A DNA stretch of 64,000 nt from Pelosinus fermentans JBW45 (GCF_000271665.2 NZ_CP010978.1:342501-406500); one strand, 5' to 3'. Numbered from the stretch's first letter, positions 39,356-50,700 are shown. A program made the numbers and translations. Notes: generated from the sequence alone by a model not told the origin.

Positions 39356-40135
39356 TTATTCGCCTTTAAAATGTGCTGGGCGTTTTTCTAAAAATGCAGT
39401 AATCGCTTCTTCATAATCATGGCTATCATAAACCTTTCGCCGCATCCCCTGTACTCGTTCAAAAGCGGATGGAGTGATAGAATATGCTTTTGATAAAACA
39501 CGGAACTGTTCTTTAATTACCTCAATAGATAACATCGACCGGGTGCTAATTGTCGCAGCTAAATTTAATGTAAAAGAGAGAAGTTCTTCTTCTGCAACTA
39601 AATGATTGATAATGCCTACATTTAAAGCCCGTTCCGCAGGAACTAATTCAGCAGTAAAAAACATCTCTTTAGCAATATTAATCGGTAAACGATTCATAAA
39701 ATGTAAAATACCTGTAGAATTATATGGAACTCCAAGCTTAGCAGGAGTCATGGCAAACTTAGCCGTCTTATCGGCGATCACCATATCACAAGTCATTATT
39801 AAGTCGCAAGCACCACCATAGACACTGCCGTGTACCATTGCAATAACCGGGCCAGGGTATTCTTCCACAGCCCGTAAAAGTACCTCAAGTGAATCGTAAT
39901 AACTTAACGGATCTCTCATTTTTGTCGGTAATTCCTTAACATCATGACCTGCCGACCATACCTTAGATCCATCCGGAGCACGCAAAATAATGATATGTAT
40001 CTTCTGTTTTTGAAAATTATCAAGTGCTTCAATAATATCATCGACGAGTTGGGCGCTTAATGCGTTTAGTTTATGGGTATTATTTAGCGTAATAATGCCC
40101 ATTTTTTCTGAGACTTCTACCTTGACTAATGACAT
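39356..40135 (-). CDS. scpB: Methylmalonyl-CoA decarboxylase (ScpB/YgfG-like, crotonase family)
   Basis: 259 residues from the ATG at 40135; AGGAGG lies 7 bases upstream, whereas the TTG at 40141 is too close. It is a crotonase-fold protein aligning along its whole length with E. coli YgfG/ScpB: KLNALSAQLVDDI, the oxyanion segment SAGHDVKELP, HGSVYGGACDLIM, MTPAKLGVPYNSTGI and the C-terminal ERVQGMRRKVYDSHDY. ScpB converts (R)-methylmalonyl-CoA to propionyl-CoA and CO2. No mutase or CoA-transferase genes adjoin it here, so its pathway role (propionate formation from succinate, or supply and removal of acyl-CoA extender units) is unproven. Confidence 0.85.
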   Translation of the reverse strand: MSLVKVEVSEKMGIITLNNTHKLNALSAQLVDDIIEALDNFQKQKIHIIILRAPDGSKVWSAGHDVKELPTKMRDPLSYYDSLEVLLRAVEEYPGPVIAMVHGSVYGGACDLIMTCDMVIADKTAKFAMTPAKLGVPYNSTGILHFMNRLPINIAKEMFFTAELVPAERALNVGIINHLVAEEELLSFTLNLAATISTRSMLSIEVIKEQFRVLSKAYSITPSAFERVQGMRRKVYDSHDYEEAITAFLEKRPAHFKGE

Positions 40136-40141
40136 AATCAA

Positions 40142-40684
40142 TCCTCCTAAATAAGCATAACTTATAAAAACTATTGTATTACTCAGTTGCGATAAGGCAG
40201 CTATAAATTCTTCTTCGAAAAACTCTATGCTTCTCGACCTGCCAATAAGGCACCACAGTGGAGTATATCGTCTCCTCCGATCGTATTATAAATACAGTAT
40301 AATGAATACCTACATTTCTATCTTTATTATATTCCTGTTATGAAGATAATTGAAATATTGAATAATCATGGTATGATAACTATAGGTTATGATTATAATG
40401 ATATATGTATGCTTGAAACAATCAGAGATAGTAGTTTTGGTATTAATTTCCTGATCAAAAGAACGGCTAAATGAAGAAAAAGGTTCAAAACATAGAGTGT
40501 TTAATATTTAGTTGATCGTTCTATGAAAATATTGTTTGAATAGTAAAGATAAAATAAGCAGGAAAATCGTTTCTCGATTTATCCTGCTTATTTTTCTGTT
40601 TTGCATCCCAAATATCAAGTGACAATTTAATTTTCGATTTATCCTCTTTAGTTAGCTGGTCTGCGTTTTGTCCATAAAAATAGC
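40142..40684. other. Intergenic gap; hairpin only
   Basis: No convincing gene. A 44-codon frame (40340-40474) has no ribosome binding site. A strong hairpin lies at 40552-40593 (listed separately). Confidence 0.4.
40552..40593. terminator. Bidirectional intrinsic terminator
   Basis: AAATAAGCAGGA at 40552-40563 pairs with TCCTGCTTATTT at 40582-40593, and inner AAATCG/CGATTT extends the stem. T-rich on both sides. Confidence 0.75.
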
Positions 40685-41263
40685 TTAGTTCAAGCCCTTT
40701 GTCACAATACCCATTACTTTTTTCATAGTTGTCTTTAGGTTAATATTGCCATCTCGTAAGCACCAATCAAATATCACACCTCGTCCAACTAGGAAAAGCA
40801 TATTGGTTAGTTCGATTGAAGACATTGATTTTGGAATTTCTCCACTAGATTGTCCTTTTTCAATAATTGACTGCAGGATTGTTTGCATGGGTCGGTTTTC
40901 AGTAATAAACATCTTATTATTTGAAATATAAATCTTTTTTACGATTTCAATTCCATTTTCATAAGTAAAATCAGCATATTTTTCAAAGAATTCAACGATT
41001 TGCTCTAGTGCAATGTTACTTTCCAAATTGTCAGCAATTTTGTTTAAAAAGTATTCATCAGCACGTTTAAACATTTCTTTAAAAAGTTCAAACTTTGATT
41101 CAAAATAATAATAATATGTACCGACAGACACTCCTGCCTCAGAGGCAATTTGCTCTACTGTAATCTGATCAAAACCATATTTGCCAATCAGATTAACACC
41201 GCATTCATAAATTCTATTCTTTGTCTCCACAGCTTGTTTTGCTCGGCTTGTTAATTTTATCAT
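40685..41263 (-). CDS. TetR-family transcriptional regulator
   Basis: 192 residues. The N-terminal TetR helix-turn-helix covers about residues 12-58 (GFDQITVEQIASEAGVSVG, YYYYFESKFELFKEMF); the C-terminal ligand domain is divergent, as usual. It is encoded just downstream of, and in the same direction as, the OYE-type reductase (147 bp, separated by a terminator at 41356-41397). The palindrome at 43424-43447 in front of the reductase has the form of a TetR operator (TGAATGCATTCA core). Likely ligand-responsive repressor of the reductase (inference). Confidence 0.88.
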   Translation of the reverse strand: MIKLTSRAKQAVETKNRIYECGVNLIGKYGFDQITVEQIASEAGVSVGTYYYYFESKFELFKEMFKRADEYFLNKIADNLESNIALEQIVEFFEKYADFTYENGIEIVKKIYISNNKMFITENRPMQTILQSIIEKGQSSGEIPKSMSSIELTNMLFLVGRGVIFDWCLRDGNINLKTTMKKVMGIVTKGLN

Positions 41264-41355
41264 ACACTTTCACCTCTATCATAAATGGCTATTTGACTCA
41301 CAATTAGCCTAATTATATATAATTCAAAAAAGGTTTTCAATCAATGGCAGCAAAT

Positions 41356-41397
41356 AAAAAACCTCTGATATGCGCCAAGTGCTACCAGAGGTTTTTT
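41356..41397 (-). terminator. Terminator after the OYE-type reductase
   Basis: AAAAAACCTCTG at 41356-41367 pairs with CAGAGGTTTTTT at 41386-41397. On the minus strand the stem ends in a T run, 13 bp after the reductase stop. Confidence 0.85.
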
Positions 41398-41409
41398 AAA
41401 TATAAAAAC

Positions 41410-43404
41410 TTATAATTTTGAGGCTACTTCAAATGCATCCCATATGGCATACATTATATTTGAAACTTTACGGGCATCACCAATTACATGAATATCGGAA
41501 AACTCATATTTAAGTTCATTATAAAGGGAATTTTCGGAGGTATACCCGACAGCTAGGATTACGCTGTCACAAGGAACTTCTTCGGTTTTGTTATTGGCTT
41601 CTAGCAAAATTCCCTTGTCTGTAGTTTTTATAATTTTAGCGGACGTTAGTACTTCCACGCCTTTAAAGGGGACTAACTTTTCCAGCATTTCTGAGTTAGC
41701 GTGGCAAAGAGGGCCGTTTAGTGCCAAGAGCTTATTTTGCACTTCTACTAGTGTAACTTTTCTCCCCTGATCTGCCAACCAAAGAGCCAGCTCACAGCCG
41801 ACAAGTCCACCGCCAACAATAACAGTTTTGCTGCCAGGATCAACATTTTTCAGCAGCACTTGTGCAGCAGAGTAAACTTTGCTATTATCTCCAAGATTAA
41901 ACATTTTGGGTTTGGAGCCTGTGGCAATGATGAGGCCATCGATTTGATTTTTACTTATCAATTCAGGAGTAACTATCGTATTGAGATGAACTTCTACATT
42001 AAGTTCTTTTAATGTATTTTCATACCAAGCAATTAAAGCATGGTCATCATCTTTAAAATCAGGCGCACCGCCTGGTATCAAATTACCTCCTAAACGCCCT
42101 GTACTTTCATAAATTATAGGTTTGTGTCCGCGGAGTGATAAGACTCTAGCCGCCTCACAGCCAGCGACTCCACCACCTGCAATCAGTATTTTTCTGCTTT
42201 TCAGCGCTGGTGTAAGCTCCGTTTCTCTTTCACGGCAGGCTCTTGGATTCACGGCACAATTTAAGGAAGAATATTCCTGGATGCGTCCCATGCAGCCTTC
42301 TTGGCAGGATAAACATGGTCGTATGTCACTTGTTTTTCCACTGCGAAGCTTATTTACATAGCTTTCGTCAGCGAGTAGTGGTCGACCGAGACTTACCATA
42401 TCGCAAGCGCCATCTTCTAATGCGTTTAATGCTAAAGATGGATTATCCATACGTCCTGCGCATATTATAGGCACATCAACTACGTCTTTTATAATCTTAG
42501 CGTAAGGAATATATAAACCTTTTGCCTGGTACATGGGGGGGTGGCTCCACCACCAGGAATCATACGATCCTACATCGATATCAAGAGCGTCATAACCATA
42601 GGACACAAGGAGCTTAGCAGCTTCAATTCCTTCAGGGATATCTCTGCCCTTTTCTTCAAATTCCTCACCCGGAAGTGCCCCATCACGCAAACCCTTGATA
42701 AAGCTCTTAGGGCTGTAGCGAAGAGTTACCGGAAAATCTGCTCCACATGTTTTCTTGATTTCTTCGACGATTTCTTTCGCAAAGCGCAAGCGATTTTCTA
42801 AGGAACCGCCATAGTCATCTGTACGTTGATTGAAAAGGGAAATGGCAAACTGATCGATTAAATATCCTTCATGCACAGCATGAATCTGAACACCGTCAAA
42901 GCCAGCTCTCTTTGCGTTGTACGCACCTTTGCCGAAACTCTCTACAATCTGTTTAATTTCCGCAACCGATAGTTCCCTGCATGTTTTATCAAGCCAGCGA
43001 TGAGGAATAGGAGATGGAGCAACTGGAGGATGGTCGCCTAAATTAGTAGGAATGGTTACTCTGCCGAATCCCCCGCTTAGTTGAAGAAAGATTCTCGCGT
43101 CATAAGCATGGATACGTTCTGTCATTTCTCTGGCAGTACGGATAAAATGAACTGGATTATGGGTAGAGCAAGGAACGTGACATACATCATGCTCTTCGAT
43201 TGCATTATCAACAAAAGTAACACCTGTAATAACAAGACCTACTCCACCACGAGCCCGTGCCGTATAATATTCCACACCACGTTGATTAAAACCGCCTTCT
43301 GAATCCGCTAGGCCTAACGGTCCCATCGGTGCCATGGCAAAGCGGTTTTTAATTTCGATAGGACCTATTTTTATGGGTTCAAATAATTTTTTGTATTTTT
43401 GCAC
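41410..43404 (-). CDS. Old Yellow Enzyme-type NADH:flavin oxidoreductase / enoate reductase (FMN, 4Fe-4S, FAD)
   Basis: 664 residues in the three-part layout of 2,4-dienoyl-CoA reductase, FldZ and BaiCD/BaiH. An N-terminal FMN barrel (1-360; KIGPIEIKNRFAMAPMGPLG, HAVHEGYLIDQFAISLFNQR) is followed by the iron-sulfur motif CLSCQEGCMGRI ending in NCAVNP near residue 345-370. A C-terminal FAD/NAD(P) unit has two glycine-rich loops (ILIAGGGVAGCEAARV and VIVGGGLVGCELAL). These enzymes reduce activated C=C bonds of enoates, dienoyl-CoA or bile-acid-type substrates under anaerobic conditions. The exact substrate is unknown. Control by the adjacent TetR protein is suggested by the operator upstream. 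Confidence 0.9.
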   Translation of the reverse strand: MQKYKKLFEPIKIGPIEIKNRFAMAPMGPLGLADSEGGFNQRGVEYYTARARGGVGLVITGVTFVDNAIEEHDVCHVPCSTHNPVHFIRTAREMTERIHAYDARIFLQLSGGFGRVTIPTNLGDHPPVAPSPIPHRWLDKTCRELSVAEIKQIVESFGKGAYNAKRAGFDGVQIHAVHEGYLIDQFAISLFNQRTDDYGGSLENRLRFAKEIVEEIKKTCGADFPVTLRYSPKSFIKGLRDGALPGEEFEEKGRDIPEGIEAAKLLVSYGYDALDIDVGSYDSWWWSHPPMYQAKGLYIPYAKIIKDVVDVPIICAGRMDNPSLALNALEDGACDMVSLGRPLLADESYVNKLRSGKTSDIRPCLSCQEGCMGRIQEYSSLNCAVNPRACRERETELTPALKSRKILIAGGGVAGCEAARVLSLRGHKPIIYESTGRLGGNLIPGGAPDFKDDDHALIAWYENTLKELNVEVHLNTIVTPELISKNQIDGLIIATGSKPKMFNLGDNSKVYSAAQVLLKNVDPGSKTVIVGGGLVGCELALWLADQGRKVTLVEVQNKLLALNGPLCHANSEMLEKLVPFKGVEVLTSAKIIKTTDKGILLEANNKTEEVPCDSVILAVGYTSENSLYNELKYEFSDIHVIGDARKVSNIMYAIWDAFEVASKL

Positions 43405-43423
43405 TGGATACTCTCCTCTCTTA

Positions 43424-43447
43424 TTTCGCTGAATGCATTCAGTGAAA
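43424..43447. promoter_or_regulatory. Probable TetR operator
   Basis: CTGAATGCATTCAG (43429-43442) is a perfect 14-bp palindrome, extended by TTTC on one side and GAAA on the other. It lies 20-40 bp upstream of the reductase start on the minus strand, where a repressor would cover the promoter. TGAATGCATTCA is a common TetR/AcrR-type operator core. Confidence 0.75.
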
Positions 43448-43592
43448 TTGTTAAGTAAATCTTATAATAATTAGAAATTACTGTCAAGATAGTTTTTCCT
43501 GATTGCGGGAGAGATGTAGAAACTCCTAACAAATCCATTTGGGGTAGTCACTGATTTACATTTATAAAATGGTTATGGAAGTTGTCACCAAA

Positions 43593-43620
43593 TTGTCATA
43601 ATTATCCTTTATAGTATAAA
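43593..43620 (+). promoter_or_regulatory. Promoter of the acyltransferase/PKS-NRPS locus
   Basis: TTGTCA at 43593-43598, 16-bp spacer, TATAAA at 43615-43620. It is the best promoter-like sequence upstream of the locus, and a second TTGTCA sits 11 bp before the first. Placement is consistent with transcription of the small frame at 43675 and the acyltransferase. Confidence 0.5.
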
Positions 43621-43674
43621 TAATCCAATGAATATATTGGGAATAGTGAAAGTACTAGGAGGTTACTTAAGGAT

Positions 43675-43764
43675 ATGATAAAAAAGAGAAAATGGATGGT
43701 ACAATCATCCAATTGTAATTTTTACTGGAATACTTATCATAAACTGAAGGAGGAATCGCTCTGA
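43675..43764 (+). CDS. Possible 29-residue leader peptide coupled to the acyltransferase
   Basis: ATG preceded by AGGAGG (about 12 bases) and by AAGG (closer). It encodes MIKKRKWMVQSSNCNFYWNT and nine further residues. Its TGA overlaps the proposed CTG start of the acyltransferase by two bases (CTGA), and the acyltransferase ribosome binding site GGAGGA lies within its last codons. Such an arrangement points to translational coupling. No known family. It may be a chance frame. Confidence 0.35.
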   Translation: MIKKRKWMVQSSNCNFYWNTYHKLKEESL

Positions 43765-44714
43765 GAAAACCTGTTGTATTTATGTTTTCGGGTCAAGGAT
43801 CTCAATATTATCATATGGGGAGAGAGCTATACGATCATAATGCGGTATTTAGACGTTGGATGTCAAAGTTAAACGACATTATATATCAAAAAGTCGGCAT
43901 TTCTATTACGGATGAAATGTATAATGAAGCCAAAAATATGGATGATAAATTTGATCATATTTTATATACTCATCCAGCCATTTTTATGGTGGAATATTCA
44001 TTAGCTCGCGTATTAATAGAAAGTGGGGTGGAACCTGATTATGTTCTAGGAGCAAGTTTAGGAGAGGTTACTTGCGCAGCAGTGGCGGGTATTGTTTCAG
44101 TAGAAGAAACGATAGAATGCCTTTTGAAGCGGGCAGAGTTAATTGAGAGTTATTGTGAATTTGGAAGTATGATAGCAATCATCCACAATTCAGAACTGTA
44201 TCATCAGGTTTCTTCTATTTCTCTGCATTCGGAATTAGCAGCAGTTAATTATTGTTCTCATTTTGTTATTTCCGGCGATAGTGAAAATTTATTGAAAATC
44301 GAAAAATATTTAACAACCAAGAATATTATCTTTCAAACACTCCCTGTGAGGTATGGCTTTCATTCTGCGAATATTGACTCTATAGAAAGTGAGTATAAAA
44401 AATTCTTACAGAATTTTTCATTTAAAAAACCCAAAATACCGGTTATATCATGTTTATTGAGTGATTATGTTACAGAAGTTTCTGCTGAATATTTTTGGGA
44501 TGTTTCTAGGTACCCAATTTATTTTCAAAAAACCATATTAAAACTCGAGAAAGATGCTCAGTTTAACTATATTGATTTAGGGCCATCGGGCACATTGGCA
44601 AACTTCGTAAAATATAATTTGCGAGAGGATTCTTTATCACAATTTTATGATATCTTATCTCCTTTCGGCCAGGATATAAAAAAACTTGAGGAAGTTGAAG
44701 AAATTTTTAATTAG
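43761..44714 (+). CDS. Free-standing acyltransferase (malonyl/acyl transferase fold) of the PKS locus
   Basis: 317 residues if translation starts at CTG 43761, which has GGAGGA 7 bases upstream and restores the conserved N-terminus RKPVVFMFSGQGSQYYHMG; starting at the first ATG (43782) would cut the first beta strand. FabD-like fold: GQGSQ loop, nucleophile in GASLGE (the usual His before the Ser is Ala), Arg in LLKRAELIE, and YGFHS. Free-standing acyltransferases load starters or extenders onto carrier proteins in trans, or hydrolyse stalled chains. The adjacent PKS has its own cis AT, so this one may be for starter loading or proofreading (inference). Ends 69 bp before the PKS-NRPS. Confidence 0.82.
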   Translation: MRKPVVFMFSGQGSQYYHMGRELYDHNAVFRRWMSKLNDIIYQKVGISITDEMYNEAKNMDDKFDHILYTHPAIFMVEYSLARVLIESGVEPDYVLGASLGEVTCAAVAGIVSVEETIECLLKRAELIESYCEFGSMIAIIHNSELYHQVSSISLHSELAAVNYCSHFVISGDSENLLKIEKYLTTKNIIFQTLPVRYGFHSANIDSIESEYKKFLQNFSFKKPKIPVISCLLSDYVTEVSAEYFWDVSRYPIYFQKTILKLEKDAQFNYIDLGPSGTLANFVKYNLREDSLSQFYDILSPFGQDIKKLEEVEEIFN

Positions 44715-44783
44715 CATGTAGCATCATCACCCTTGTACTTTTCACAGCAGAATCAATTAATTAAATGAAAAGAGGTAAAAAAT

Positions 44784-47700
44784 ATGAATCAACCAAAAAA
44801 TTATGAGCCGATTGCCATAATAGGTATGGGTTGCCGTTTACCAGGAGGTGCTAATGATCCTGAAGAGTTCTGGGAGATTCTCAAAAACGGTATCGATTGC
44901 ATTTCTGAAATTCCGTCAAACCGCTGGAAAGCATCAACTTTCTATAGTGCCAATAAAGAGATTCCAGGAAAACTTCTATCTAAATGGGGTGGGTATATTG
45001 ATGGTGTTGATGAATTTGACCCTACATTCTTTGGTATTACACCTCGGGAAGCAGAATATATGGATCCTCAGCAGAGAAAACTGCTGGAAGTAACATGGGA
45101 AGCATTGGAAGATGGAGGGCAAAAACCAGGAGAGTTAGCAGGAAAACCTGTTGGTGTTTTTATCGGGGCATTTACTTCTGATTGGAAAATATTGCAATGG
45201 GGTGGAAAGAGGCATGATAATCTTGCTGCTCATTCAGCTACTGGAGCCATGATGACAATGGTTTCAAATCGTATTTCCTATATTTTTGATTTCACGGGAC
45301 CAAGCATATCCTTAGATACAGCGTGTAGTTCTTCTCTGGTTGCCACTCATTTAGCTTGTGAAAGCTTACGTAGCAAAGAGAGCTCTATGGCTGTTGCAGG
45401 GGGGACACTATTGCAATTTGCCCCCCAATATACCATTGCTGAGTCAAAAGGCGGATTTTTATCGCCAACGGGATGGTCCCATGCTTTTGATTCGAGTGCT
45501 AACGGGTATACCCGTGCTGAAGGGGTAGGTGTAGTTATACTTAAACGGTTAAGTGATGCAATTAAGGATGGTGACCCCATTTATGCCACTATTATCGGTG
45601 ATGGTGCAAATCAGGATGGACATACCAATGGTATTACTGTTCCGAATGGCAAAGCTCAAGAGGAGCTGATTAAAACAGTATGTGCTAAAGCAGGGATACA
45701 ACCCGGAGAATTGCAATATGTAGAAGCCCATGGAACAGGCACCCCTGTTGGAGATCCCATAGAAGCCAATGCTATAGGAGCGGTGCTTGGTATAGGAAGA
45801 AAGTCTGGAGAAAAATGTTTTGTCGGTTCAGTAAAAACAAATATTGGGCATACGGAATCGGCAGCTGGTGTGGCGGCCTTGATGAAAGTGGCACTAAGCC
45901 TGAAAAATAACCAGATACCTCCTCACCTTCACCTTAAAGAGATAAATCCCAAGATAGAGATAGATAAATGGCCATATCAGATACCTACGAAGCTGGAGTC
46001 ATGGCCTGAACATGAAGGGGCGGCAAAGGCAGGTATAAATTCTTTCGGATTCGGTGGGACTAACTCCCATGTCATTTTACAAGAGCCACCCCTATCGACG
46101 ACTTTTGACAAGACTATCCTAGAGGTGAAGAGACCTAACATTCTGCCACTTTCTACTCGTGATTCGGAGATTTTACCAGATATAGCCCAAAAGTATAAAG
46201 AACTTTTGGAGAAAGCGAATGAGAGTTGTCCGGCGTTAAAAGATGTGGGATATACAGCAAGTATAAAACGTGAACAGCATGATCATAGAATGGCCGTGCT
46301 TTATTCTTCAAAAGAAGATTTGTTGCAGCAACTTAATATGTGCATTGCAGGGGAAGAAAGTCCTTCTATAGTGAAAGGTAAAAAGTGGGAAAAAAATAAG
46401 AGGAATCTTGTCTGGGTATTTACAGGAATGGGGCCACAGTGGTGGGCCATGGGTCGTGAGCTTTTTGAAAAGGAGCCTGTATTCCGTGAGGTAATAGTAA
46501 AATGCGACAGGGAAATGTCTAAATGGGTGGATTGGTCTTTGATTCATGAGCTAATAAATGTGAGTGAGAAAGAATCTCATATGGAAGAAACCTGGATCTC
46601 ACAGACAGCCAATTTTGCAGTGCAAATTGCTCTTGCCGCCCTCTGGCGTTCTTTGGGAATCACTCCTGATGCTATTGTAGGACATAGTACAGGTGAAGCT
46701 GCTGCTTTCTATGAAGCTGGTGTCTATACTCTTGAAGATGCTGTAAAGGTAATTGTGAATCGAAGCCGTCTGCAGCATACCGTCAGCGGGACAGGCAAGA
46801 TGGTTGCAGTAGGCCTTTCTGCAAGTGAGGCTGGACCTTTACTAGCACCTTATGGAGATAAGATTTCCATTGCAGCTGTCAATAGCCCGAATTCGGTTGC
46901 TATAGCGGGGGATGAAGCGGCTTTACGTGAGTTTATAAAACCACTGCAGCAGCAAGGCATTTTTTGCAAGTTTCTTCAGGTGCAAATACCCTTTCATAGT
47001 GCCTATATGGAACCTATTAAAGAGGAATTGTTGAGATCGCTGCATGATATAAAACCTCAAAAAACTAAAGTTGCCCTTTATTCAACGGCAATGGGGGCTG
47101 TTGTTGAAGGGACAGAGCTTGACGCTGCATACTGGTGGCAAAACGTAAGAGGAACTGTGCTGTTTACAAAAGCTATTGATCAAATATTGGATGATGGGTA
47201 TCGAGTGTTTCTTGAAATTGGCCCCCATCCCGTACTAGCTGGTTCTATATCTGAAGTTATGGTAGATAAGAAACAAGACGGCAAGATACTGTGCAGTTTA
47301 AGGCGAAAAGAGAAGGAACAGGAGAGAGTCTTTACATCTCTTGCAGAATTGTATGTTATGGGATTCCCTGTTAATTGGCAGACCTTATATCCAAATGGAA
47401 AGTTCACACGATTACCAACCTATCCATGGAGAAAAGATCGCTACTGGACAGAACCACGGGATATTGAGCAGGCTCGGTTAGGCCAGAAAGACCATCCTTT
47501 GCTTGGATTTCGTTTGTTTGCCCCTGAACCATCATGGGAGGAATCCATTAGTGCGGAAAAAATCACATATCTCAAGGATCACCAGATACAGGGAAGTGTA
47601 GTGTTCCCTGCGGCGGGATATATAGAGATGGCCTTTAGTGCTTTAAGTTCACTACTGGGAGCTGGAACCTTTTCTCTTGAAGGTTTTGAATTTAAAAAGG

Positions 47701-50700
47701 CATTATTCCTCCCCGAATCCCAGGAACCTAAGGCGCAATTCCTTTTAGATAAAGAACAGTCCACCTTTAAGATTGTTACTTATGAAGATGAAAACAATAC
47801 TGCTGTTTCTCATGCCTATGGTAAAGCACATGTTATTCAGAATACACAAATTGCACCGAAGATTGATATTGACGGGTTAAAAACGAAACTGGCAAACTAT
47901 ATGTCTGATAAGGAGTGTTATGAAAAACTGGGAGCGATGGGCTATCATTATGGATACTCTTTCCAAGGAATAAAAGATCTTTGGATCGGGGCAAATGAAG
48001 TACTGACAAAAATTCAAATGAAGGAAGAAGTTTTGGCGGACGCAGCAGGGTACTTTTTTCATCCTACGCTAACCGATGCTTGCTTTCAAACTTTGATCAC
48101 TGCTGAGTTTTCAAAATCCAGCAGTGCAGAACAAATGGCAATCAGGCTTCCGGTTTTTATTGAAAAGATCAGACTTACCCAAGGACATACAGGGCCAATA
48201 TGGGCATATGCCAGGATAACTGATAGTGACGTTCATAAATTGGTAGGGGATATCTATCTATATGATGAAGACGGAAATGCAATTGGTGAAATTAAAGGGT
48301 TTTTTGCTCAAGGGGTTGATCAGGCATCAGGTAATGCATCCTTGAGTACGATTGACAATTGGCTGTATGATGTACAGTGGCAGGAGCAAGAGCGCTCTAT
48401 AGTGGGGGAAAAGACTGAAAATATATCTGGTAAAGACAATAGTGGGTGGCTTATCTTTGCAGATAAACAAGGGGTGGCGGAAGAACTCTTAGGCTTATTA
48501 AAACAAAAGGGAGAGTATTGTTGCCTCGTTTATCCAGGAGACGGTATCACTATTAACAATAGTAATAGTTTAGCTACCGTTGCATCAGATACTGATGGTG
48601 AGGTCAGCAGTTTAATCAAAACCATTTTCAAAGATAAGAATAGAAAATGCAAAGGAATAGTCCATTTGTGGAATCTGGAGGCTCCCAGTCTTGAAAGTAT
48701 GGAGCTAGCCGATATAGAAAAAATAAAAAAATTGGGTTGTTATTCCATCTTGCAAATAGCTAGGGCAATTGGAGATCTGGAGATTCCTGCAAAACTTTGG
48801 ATTGTAACGCGCAGGGCCCAAGTTGTTGGTGAAGATACAGGTGATATATGCGCTGCAGCTTCGCCTGTATGGGGAGTAGGAAGAGTTCTTGGACAGCAGG
48901 AATTGGTAGGAAACTGGGGAGGCTTAATTGATCTGGACTCTGTTGCTAGCCCAGAGCGGCTAAAACAGGATGCTCTCAATGTATTTAATGAGATGATAAG
49001 TGGGGATAAAGAGGATTTGATTGCTTTTCGTGGTGAAAAGCGTTATGTGCCAAGGTTGCATTATGCATCAAACCTGACGAAGCCGCTGCCTACCCGATTC
49101 AGGAGTGACGGTTGTTATTTTATCACGGGGGCATTTGGTGCATTGGGACAATTGGTTGCGCGTACCATGGTGAAACACGGTGCAAGACGGTTGATACTTA
49201 TGGGCAGAACGAAAATCCCTTCCAGAGGGGAATGGAATACAGTTCAACCAGGAACCGGCAATGCTGAAAAAATCGCATTCATAAAGGAACTTGAATCCTT
49301 AGGAGCCGATGTACTTCTGGCAAGTGTGGATATTACGAATGAGTTGCAGGTGGCTGAGTATTTTAAACAATTCAAAGAAATGGGATATCCTCCAATTCGA
49401 GGCATAATCCATTCAGCTGGAACAGTAAATGATAAGTTTGTATCAAAAATGGATGCAAAAACATTTGATTCTGTTTACGATCCCAAAGTATATGGTTCCT
49501 TTTTATTACACAAATATCTTAAGGACGAACCGATTGAACACTTTGTATTGTTTTCATCTGTAGCCGACTTGGTAACAACGGCAGGACAAACCAACTATGC
49601 GGCAGGAAATGCATTTTTGGATGCTTTGGCGCATCATAGGCGGGCAAATGGTCTTCCTGCTCTGAGTATCAATTGGGGACCGTGGGCAACAGGAATGGTT
49701 AAGGAACTGGATTTAATTGAGCATTACAGGCTGCGCCGGGGAATGAACTGCATTCTTCCTGAAGTTGGAATGAATATTCTCGACAGGGTAATAGGACAGG
49801 ATGTTTCCCAGATCATGGTATGTGAAGTTGATTGGCCGCTGGCGCTTCCTTGGTATCCCTCGGAGCCGCCGCTATTCGCCCATCTTGCTAAAAAAGAAGA
49901 TAACAAAAATGATGGGGATAATGTAAGTTTTGAAATCTTGTTTAAAAATGCTGACGAAGCTTTTCGTAAGGTGATTGTAGAAGAACAGTTAACAGAGTTA
50001 ATTGCAAAAGTATTACGTTGTAAACCATCGCAGGTTGAGCCCAATAGCTCGCTGAATGCACTGGGTATCGACTCTATTATGGCTACGGAGCTTAGAAATA
50101 AGATTGCCTTCCATTTCGGACATTCTCTCACGATTGTGAAACTTTTAAGCGGCTCAACGATTATGCAACTTGCAGAAGCATTATTAGAAGGCTTAAGTGA
50201 ATCCATAGGGGAAGCTGAAAATGAAGCAGCGGCTGCGGTAACGGCTGAAGTAGCTGATGCTTGGGGACTTCTTGATTCTCTAGATCAGGCTGGAATTGGT
50301 GAGGAAGGGAAGGTGGTAGATGAATATCCTCTTTCCTACGGACAGAAAGCCATCTGGTTTATAAACCAGTTGCTACCAGATAGTCCCGCCTACAATATAG
50401 GCGGAAGCCTGCATATACCAGTCAAGATAGATATTGAAGCGTTACGCAAAGCTGTTAGAGAGGTGATTCAGCGACATCCTGGCCTGCGAACTAACTTTTT
50501 CATTAAAGGTGGAGAGCCTTATCAAAGAGTTTATGCTTCCAGGAAGGAAGAAATAGAAGTGGTTGATGTTCCGGGAATGGAGTGGAGCGACATCAGAAAG
50601 ATGGTAATTGCTGACAATCGAAAACCGTTTAACCTAGAGAAGGGATCCCTATTTAGGATTACATTATACAAGCAGTCTGAGCAGGACTATTACTTTGCCA

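Noticed and set aside
40340-40474. 44-codon frame in the scpB-tetR gap
   Set aside because: No ribosome binding site and low-complexity AT-rich composition.
49724-50206. 160-codon antisense frame in the PKS-NRPS gene
   Set aside because: It lies opposite the KR-ACP region, whose sense protein carries all catalytic residues.
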